Source: Effrenium voratum (Eukaryota; Sar; Dinophyceae; Suessiales; Symbiodiniaceae). Taken from it: DNA of 64,000 nucleotides. Both the position numbers and the translations under genes were made by a program. Positions 51,472 to 60,400 of the stretch are shown here, in pieces. The notes under the pieces are model-generated. The model made no database searches. It had not been told where the DNA came from and saw only the letters and a list, made by a program, of their open reading frames with translations. The stretch is from contig CAUJNA010001868.1 in the NCBI GenBank assembly GCA_963377175.1, positions 473,380 to 537,379 on the forward strand, given 5' to 3'. Positions within the stretch are counted from its first letter, which is position 1. Each line of letters begins with the position of its first letter.

Positions 51472-54400
51472 GTAAAAGGGGATTCATAATGGGACAGTTT
51501 ATTACCCTGGGTCAAGATTCTTTCGGAGTTGGGAACAACCAGCAAATCCAAAGGCAACAAGGCAACTGCGGATTCTGGGGTCTCCGAAGTGCAGACTTTC
51601 GGCCTTTCGACAGGGATCCTTGGATGCTGTGGTCTGCTGGCTGGCGCCTCAGTCAGAATCAATCAGCGCCAACGCGGAAGGAGGAAGATGTCGTTTTTTT
51701 GGCAGTCCGAGTTGCCTTGGTGGCTCCCAGCCATCCGGTTCCTGAGCTTTTTAGATCCTTTCAGTGTTTAATGGTAGTTTCCGTATTTTACCCACTAAAA
51801 GTTAGTCACTTGTAGCGGGGGATCTGAGGGCAGTCCCATTGACATCCCGATTTGCTGCCCATCTTTGTCGGGAACCATTGGGCTGTGAGACCAGGTTCGC
51901 TCGCGGTGCGCTTCGGATTTCCGCCTCACGGGGATCCCCTTTGTCCACCTTCTCATGTCATTTTCTGAACATCATGTGAGCCATCCTTCGGATTCCCCAT
52001 CAAATCCGAAATTACTCCCCTTTCCTCCATTTGTTTCAGAACACATTTTTTTTCAGGGTTCCAATTCATGTAGCCGGCCATTGAATTTTCAACCAAACAG
52101 CCAGGCCCTACAGCCCCCGATCAATTCTTTACGCCAATGCTCGTCCCATGGAGTGCGGCTGTTGCGCACTGCACAGCTTGCTGAAAGCTCACCCAGAGCT
52201 GGTGGGACCTGGGGGCGGATGATCGGACTTTGACCAGCTTTTCTTGTGCAAGGCAGACCCAACCTTTTGTTTTTTGACCTTTGTCAATCCTTAGTTAGTG
52301 GAAAAAAAAACATCAGCATATGTTGCAAGTGCAAGTCTGATTTGGTCGTGCTCCATAGGTTTTTGGCAGTGTCCTTTTGTGCTTGTTCCATCCATCAAGT
52401 AGCAACTTATCGGAGCATGGAGCATGTCAAGCTGTGCAGCTATCCCGATCGGATTCGCGGCATGCAATCATGCAACTGTGCACATGGATCCCGGGATTCT
52501 TTTTCCCGCTACTTTGCGTTTCTCGACTTGGAGCGGCCAAAAAGCATCAACCATTCTGTCACTTTTGTCCAGATTCTTGCTGTTCTGCAGTGTCCAGCGT
52601 ACACCAATCTATTCCAATTAGGCAATAACTGTTTTTTTCATTACGTAACCAGTGACCTGGTGCTGTGTTTTTGGAAGCCAGTCAGCCCACTTGTTGAGTG
52701 GCTTCCAGCTGTCTAGTGTAAGTGTAACCGAGTTGGCCAGGGGCCCCGTGAATCCCGACAGAAGTGACAGAATTCTTGACAATCTTGATGCTTTTGAGCC
52801 GCTCCAAGTCAAGAAACGCAAAACAACGGGAACAAGCCTTCCCACAGAAGTGACGGAATACCGACAGAAGTGACAGAATTCTTGACCATCTTGACGCTTT
52901 CCAAGTCGAGAAACGCAAAATAACGGGAACAAGCATCCCGAGAATACCGACAGAAGTGACAGCATTCTTCACAATCTTGACGCTTTTCAGCCGCTCCAAG
53001 CCGAGAAACGAAGTAACGGGAACAAGCATCCCCACAGAAGTAACAGAATTGCAAAATAACAGGAACCAGAATACAGACAGAAATGACAGAATTCTTGACC
53101 ATCGTGAGGCTGAAGTGCAAACTAACAGGAACAATAATACCGACAGAAGTGACAGAATTCTAGACAATCGTGACGCTTTTCAGCCGCTGCAAAGAACACG
53201 TGGATGAAATTCCACAGAAACAAAAAGAGACCCCAGAAGGTTGCCCAAAACGACTTAGTCAAGCAGCCGGGGAGGGGGGGGGGTGAGAACAAGAAAAGCT
53301 CGATCGTGCAACTGGAAATCAGCTTCCAGCTCTTGAAGCACATGCGCTGAATCGATCGCTTTCGGAACTCTTCCCGTGAGTGCCCACAGAAGAACGGCGA
53401 GTTTTTGCAACGAGCAATCCCCGGGAAGCTTAAAACAAACAAAGCCCCCAACCATGTCCGAAGGCGCTGATCCCACCCCAACTTTCAGCGAATGCCTGCG
53501 AAAGCTTGGAGCCAAACGGGCACTACAAGGAGGTGTATCCTAGCAAGACGACCAAGACTCTCAGCCAGCGGGAAGCAACTTGGCCACTCAGCCACTTAGC
53601 CGCTCAGCCACTTAGCCACTTAGCCACTTAGACTGTTAAGTGTACGGAAACAACCACTATTGTACTAGAAGGCTGAGTGTGTGTGCAGATCGGGTCGGAT
53701 TTGTCGAGCAGCCACTTAGCCACTTAGTATTGAATATTTGGGGCAGAATCAGATTTTTTTTCAGATTTTCATAATACTATTTTTATAATCAAATTTTAGG
53801 TAAGTATTTGTTTTTCATCAAACTCAGAAATATTTTTGATTCTCTAATAATAATAACTTTTGAATGTTTTGAACAAATCAGAAATATTTGTAACATTTCC
53901 ACGAACAGCTCGTCAAACCTTTTGCGCTGCCCAGGTTCGAGATCTGGTTCGGGGGCGGCCACAAGCCCATCTCCTTCAGCACCGGCCCCGAGCCCCGGCC
54001 CCGGATTTTCCGCGGTACGAGCCGTTCGTTCGACCGCAGTCGGGCGCTTCAGGTCGGCCCTGGGTCGGTTTTTTTTGGCCCAGTTTCGTTTTTTGATTTT
54101 TCTGGTCCGGGGCACGCGCACCCCCCCCTTTCAGGTTTTGTTCAGTTTTTTTGCCTTTGGATTTTTCTGGTCCGGGGCGCCCAAACCGGCCCCCCCCCCG
54201 CTTCACAACATGTGACGGAGGGGGGAATTCTTGGAACATTCGCCTTTGGTTCTCGATTCGCAATTGACGGGCTGGAACTTTGGACGTGCTGACATGGGGC
54301 CGCCGGTTCCTGTGTGTTAGACTCCTTTTGCATAACTGTGCGGGTTGGCATGGGATCAAACCAGGGCATTCGCATCTGTGTCAAAATAGTGGAGCCCCAA

Positions 54401-57400
54401 AATGCGTGGTTTCCATTTAGGTTTCCGTATTTGGGCACACAGCAAAGACACAGCCACCTGATGCTTACACCAGTGTTTTGCCTGCGCTTGGTGCGGCCGG
54501 GCTTTCAAGGGCTCTTTCGGGGGTTCGGTTCTTTCGGGGATCGTAGACTCATACTGTGGATGGACGAAATCCGTTCGCACCACTTGGAAAGCATGGGAAA
54601 CCGCTGTTTGTTGGTATTTACAGGGGAATCGAATCATTCCAGGGTTTCATAGGTGGTGCAGGATTTCGTCCACAGTAGCTCTTTCGGGGTTAGCTTGTGT
54701 CTGGTTGTTGTCTTCTTTGGAGACCAAAGCCAAACTTCATGGAGCGACAAGCAAATGCAAGCCCAACGTCAGGTCGCCCACGTGCTGGAAGCAAACGGCC
54801 TTCTTCCTTCAAGGCCAGGGCCCCATCAACACATGCGACCAACACGCCCAAACCTCTACCCCACAAATGGTCCTTTTTGTTCTCTGTCGCAGAGGTGGCT
54901 TAAGAACTCAAGGGCGAAGGGCTTGGAATGTGTGGGAAGCTTTTTTCGGAGCTGGTACCTTTTTAGGGGTGGTTCTCAAGGGAGGCCGAAAAAGGACATC
55001 ATGATTTTTGGGGGTCCCCTAAAAAAGACGTGCCCATGTGTCACAACTGGTCCGGACGTGGCGTTTCCAGTTTCATAGAACTTGTTCCTCTCCGGGGCAA
55101 CTCTTTTGGACATCGAATGGAGGCTTTGGAGAGTCCAATCCCGTTTTGTGTAGGCATGGAGATTGACGAAAGGAAACCACAGGCTTCCAAATGTTTTGTT
55201 TTTTCTTTCCCTTAAACGGGTACAACTTCCAAAGAGGACCCCGCGTAAAGGGGTTTCGATATTTTCCAAGCCCAGAACAGAAAGCCCCTCATGCTTTGCA
55301 CAGCCATCTTTTGATTCCCCTTGAAATCGTCCGGGTTTCTTGAGCCGCACACTGCCAGTTTTTTTTTCTCCACCTTGTGTGGACAATTGATCGACCCCCC
55401 TCGTAGTGAAGGATTCCTTTGTGAGGGAGTTGGTTTTTTTTCACAAAAGGTCGCAAAAAGAGACCCCTGTTTTGAGAGGGTCGCCTTGTTGGTTAAAGAA
55501 GCCCAGAAAGCTGAACTCCCATTTTTCTTGGGGCCCGCACGCTGCCCGCGACTTTCGGCTTTCAGCGGGGATCCGCCATGCGGTGCTGGCCAAAGCAAAG
55601 CCAACAGTTCGCGGCCATCAGCCGAGGGCGATGGGTGGGGCGGGGCTTCAGGGGCTCAAGCGGAGTCTGGGCCACCAGGTCCCCCATCGCGCCCTTGCTC
55701 ACCCGTTTTTTTTTGGGGGAGGGTTCCCCTACTAGACTATAGAAAATACAGGTCCCTGATTCTAACCTCTCTACTGGAGGGCCTAGCCCATGTTGTTTTT
55801 GTTATAATCTCAGGAAGCCCATGTCCCAAACCAATTGGTTTTGCTTTCAGACACTTTTGCTTGAGAAAGCCCATGTCCCAAACCTTGGTTTTGCTTCCAG
55901 ACACTTTTGTCTGAGAAAGCCCATGTCCAAAACCCCAAGGGTTTTGTTTTTGCCCTTTTCTGAATAGATGCTTAGATGGATGAGAGGGAGGGTTGGACTT
56001 GAGGCTTTGCACAAAACTGGAAGGTCTCTCCCATGCTGGAGACCCATGTTTGCCATGGGAGAGGGGGGTTTTTCTGCGTGGGAATGGAAGAGCCGGTCTC
56101 CTGGTTTCAGATAAGTGTTTGGTGATTCCAAAGCTCAACCCCAATGTTAACTGATGTTAGCTGCGGAGTAGTCCGACCCCTCTAACCAAGGAATCCTTGT
56201 AAAATAGATCATTTCCCTTTCAAAGGGGGGAACCCCTGAGTAGTCCGGTCCTGCAAATGAATCCCACGTTGACATAATATCCTTTTGGTTTTACTTCAAA
56301 CCAGGGGCCCATGTCCAATGTTTTGCAGCAGCCGTTCACTGAAGGAAAGCCCTCTTTGATTCGGTTCCTGCACGTTCAAGGCGACACCGCCTCTGACTTT
56401 GAGTCGTGCCCAGGAATGCGTCCTAAGACTCCTAGCGAGTCCGCCCGTGTTGGCAACGGCGGAGTTCCCCTGCAGTTGGGTCATCAAGCCCTCAAGGATC
56501 GGACAGCCGTTTGGGCTCGTAGGGGGACCCGCGTGAGAGCCTCGAAGCTCCGGAATTCCCAAAGTTTATGGAACCTCGAAACTGCGTTGGGACGTGTCTT
56601 GGTGCCAAAACCCAGTGGGCATGGCTGCACATCGACTCCCCGTCTGGCGTGTGGCAGTCGTGTAGTCAAAGAGGCGAGCAGTCGGACAGCAAGTGGTGCG
56701 CTTTTTTGTCAGGGGGCTTATCAGCCAGCAGCAACATCTTCATGGGGACTTTCTGCGCGCTCGCCCCTCGGCCCGCAAGTCGCCTCCTTTGTCGAGGCTG
56801 AATATGGGGGGGTGCTGGCGTCCAAGTTGCCATGGTTGCCGGTGGTGTGAACGCCGAGGAGAAAAGTTGCAAGAGGTCAAGAGGTGTGTAGCGATTCATG
56901 GTGAGTGCTTCGTCATTTTGTATGGCCAGCGAAATATTTCTCATGATATTCTTTGGATTCTTTGGGTGCCCCTCGCTTGCTGGTTCGACAGGCAGGGAAT
57001 GAGACATGACATGACCCCAATCCCAAGACAAAGACCATCCCTCCACTGGCTTTGTATTCAAAAAACCCAAAACCGATACCAACACCCACCACCCCAACCC
57101 CGGTTGTCACCAGGTACCGGTCGCACGACGCCTAGGCTACGAAGTCATCAAGGAGCTGGGCAGCGGCTCCTTCGGCGTGGTGAACCTGGTGCGCGAGAGA
57201 GCCACAGGTCCGGCGCTCGCTCGCTCGAGAAAAAAGCGTAACTCCCCGCCGTGGGGAGCGAGCCGGAGGTTCCAAAGACTTCCTACACGACTTGTTCCAA
57301 CTAAGATGGCGCCGGTGGGGAGGTGGAAGATAAATGTCCATTTGAAGGGACCATTTCCCTCTCAGTTGCCATGTTAGTGGGAGGGAGGGTACGATTTTTC

Positions 57401-60400
57401 CACTGAAAAGTGGCGACTTTCTTGCCGGAGCATGTTCTGCATGCTGAAAAGTTGCGAGTTTCGAGCGGGAGGCCCACATCAGAGTGGCAGCTAGAGGCGT
57501 TTTACATGTATCCTGCAGGGACTAATTCGTCCCCATTTGAGCAGTGGCAATTCAAGGATCTGTGTTTTTCCCCTTAGTGGTTTTGGAGTGCACGGATTTG
57601 CCCAATACCCTTAGAGTTTTCATGCCGCTTTACCTTTTTGTAGTAGCTGAAAGCCTTATGTGGCACTGAGTAGCGGCGTTCGCAGGGGCAAGAAATTGTC
57701 ATTCTGCACTGCTTCTGCCGAGCTCATTTGAGGGTAGCACAAACTCACCGGGATTGGAGAAAGCATATGCCATGGTTTCTTAATGTTTTCCCATGAGTTA
57801 CATCTATTCATGTCGTCCAGTCAGATTTCCTCAGGAAGTCATTCGGTCTTGGAATTTGCCATCATTGGCTCAGTGGCAGCCTTTTCCTCTTTTTTGCTTC
57901 ATGGGTTTCCCACCAAAAGTGGAGTCACCCCCAAAAGAACATCCTGGCACTCCGTTTCTGCATACTTCGTCACTGGTTACCCTTTCTGGGCACCAAAACA
58001 GCCCTTCCCTTCTCCTTGCTGGCTCTCAGGGAATGAGAAACGGACTGTCCCCTATGAACCAGACCCCTCCAAGAAACCAAACGGAATGACCCCTCCAAAG
58101 ACAACACATGCATCTCCAAAACCGGTTCATGTCCAACACCCATACCCTGGTCGTCAGTCATTCATTCCCCTACTTGTCGCAGCCAGCGCAGCCAGCGCAG
58201 CCAGCGCCTCCCAATCGCGCGAGGCCTGCAGCGGGTGATCAAGACGGTGGACACCTCAAAGCTCTCGCAGCGCCTGCTGGACTCCATGCGGCGGGAGATC
58301 CAGGCGGCTTGGGCTCGCTGGGGCGCTTGGGCTCGCGCTAGGCTGCGGACAGGCAACCGCAACCAACCCAAGCGGCGAAAAGCGGTTGCCTGTGGTATGC
58401 TTGAAGTGGGGAGGGCATTCTGAGGGGTCAAAGTTCGGGTGGGGTGGGGGGGAGGGGGAGAACTGACCTCAGAAACTGTTGGAGGGGGGGTAAAATTCAG
58501 CATATGTCTCGAGGCCCCTTTCTTTTCGAAGCACCCTGTGGGTGACTGACAAAAGTGGTCTGGACGGAAGCTGCACAGAGAGCTCACCTTCTCAAGTTGC
58601 ATTGGCTTGCCTGTTTTGTCGCGAGACCTGGGAATAGTACGAGCGAAAGCCCTGAACAAAAGGTTCTTTACCTGAGGATCCCTGATTTCAGCTTTTGGAA
58701 TTATTGTGAAGTTTGCAGATTGCTGTCTTCCCCATTTTGTCTTCCCAATCGCATTTGTTTCCCTGGCCTGATTGGACATTACGGAAAAAAGACGGGGCTA
58801 CCTGACCGAGAGTCTTGTGGCGGGAAGGGGCAACTGTACGCTTCGAGTTCGAACGGTTTGGCGCCTTTTCGCATTTGTTGGCGTGCATTATGATGACCTT
58901 ATTATAGGAGCGCCCTAGCTGATGAAGGGGGGGGGTCCGAGTGGAAAAGGGATCTTTTATCTTTTTGCTTCGGGAAGCATCCCCCAACTAATCCGATTGA
59001 GGCCCGTGTGGAGGGAGTTCTCTACTCCACGTAAGACTCCCTCGCTTGGGATCTGAGTTTCACACTTTGCGGTTCGCTCAATATGAGCCAGTTCTGGCTT
59101 GCGCAAAAGCTGAGGTTGGAGGGTCCACATTTCAGGGGCTGAACGCCGGCAGGTCCTGCAAGATCTGGATCATCCCAACATCGTCCGGCTGTTCGAGTAC
59201 GGCGAGGACGGTATTCATCAGAAGATCCATTGCCTGATGGCACCTTGGCCTACCGACGCTCCCAAAACACGGCGCACACTCCCGAGAAGCATGGGCACCT
59301 GGCCTTCGAGAAAATTGGTCCAAATACCTTACCACAAGTGCCCCGTTTTTGTGGTGCAACCAAGAGAAACTGACTGCCATTTTGGGTGTTTCTCATTTAG
59401 CAGACCCCCCAAACAGGTCCAAGGAAGCGAACCACCGGCCGGGATCACAGATGTGCCAGTCCATATTTTGACTGCACCGTTTTGTGTTGTTTTTTTGTTG
59501 AATACACTGTGTGTATAGCGAAGAATTTGTTCTGTATGTATATATATATATATGCACACACGTACAATGTGTATATTATATATAATATATATAAATATAC
59601 ATATATGTATACACACGCATGCATGCATGGTCTCTCTCTCTCTCTCTATCTATGTAGGCTTGCACATACATGGCATCTACGAACATGTCTATACAAGTTG
59701 CAGCATGCACGATCATGTGTATGTATATATATATACACATACACATGATCATATAGACATGATCTCATCGATGGTACATGTGTGGCTCACTATGCCGGGT
59801 TGGTTTTCCAAAGTCCACGATGATCCCAAGTCTTGACAGATCACTTGCGAGAGCGGTCTCCGCCCCATCTCCGCCCTTCAAGATGTTCCACGTTGCCTTG
59901 TGGCAGTTTATTTGTATCTGACGGGAAACGGCCCAGGAGAAGCTGTCTGGGGGCGACCTGGATGAGCTTCTAGAGAGGAGCGAGGTGAACTGCGAAGTAG
60001 TTTGGACATTTCTTCCCCCATTTGGTTTTTGTCGGTTTTTGCTTGCCCAATCTTCCTTGGTGCGACGGTTCCTTTTGTGGTCAGGAAACGGGGCCGTCAC
60101 CTGACTTTGTTCATAGCAGGCGAATTTGGGTTGCTTGGCCCAGTGTGGACTTGTGTGCGATGCTTCGTCAGATGAGGCTGGCTTCACACAGTCGATGTCT
60201 ACTAAGCGCGCAGATTCATTATCATGCTTTAAAGATTCCCTGGAGATTGCAGAAGAAAACGCAGAAAGAAGAGGAGGACGGAAGAAGAAGGCGGAACAGG
60301 AAGAGGAAGAAGACAATGAAAAGAACAAGAAGAAGAAGGATAATAAGAGGAAGAAGAAGAAGAGGAAGAGGAAGACGGAAGAGGAAGACGGAAGAGGAAA

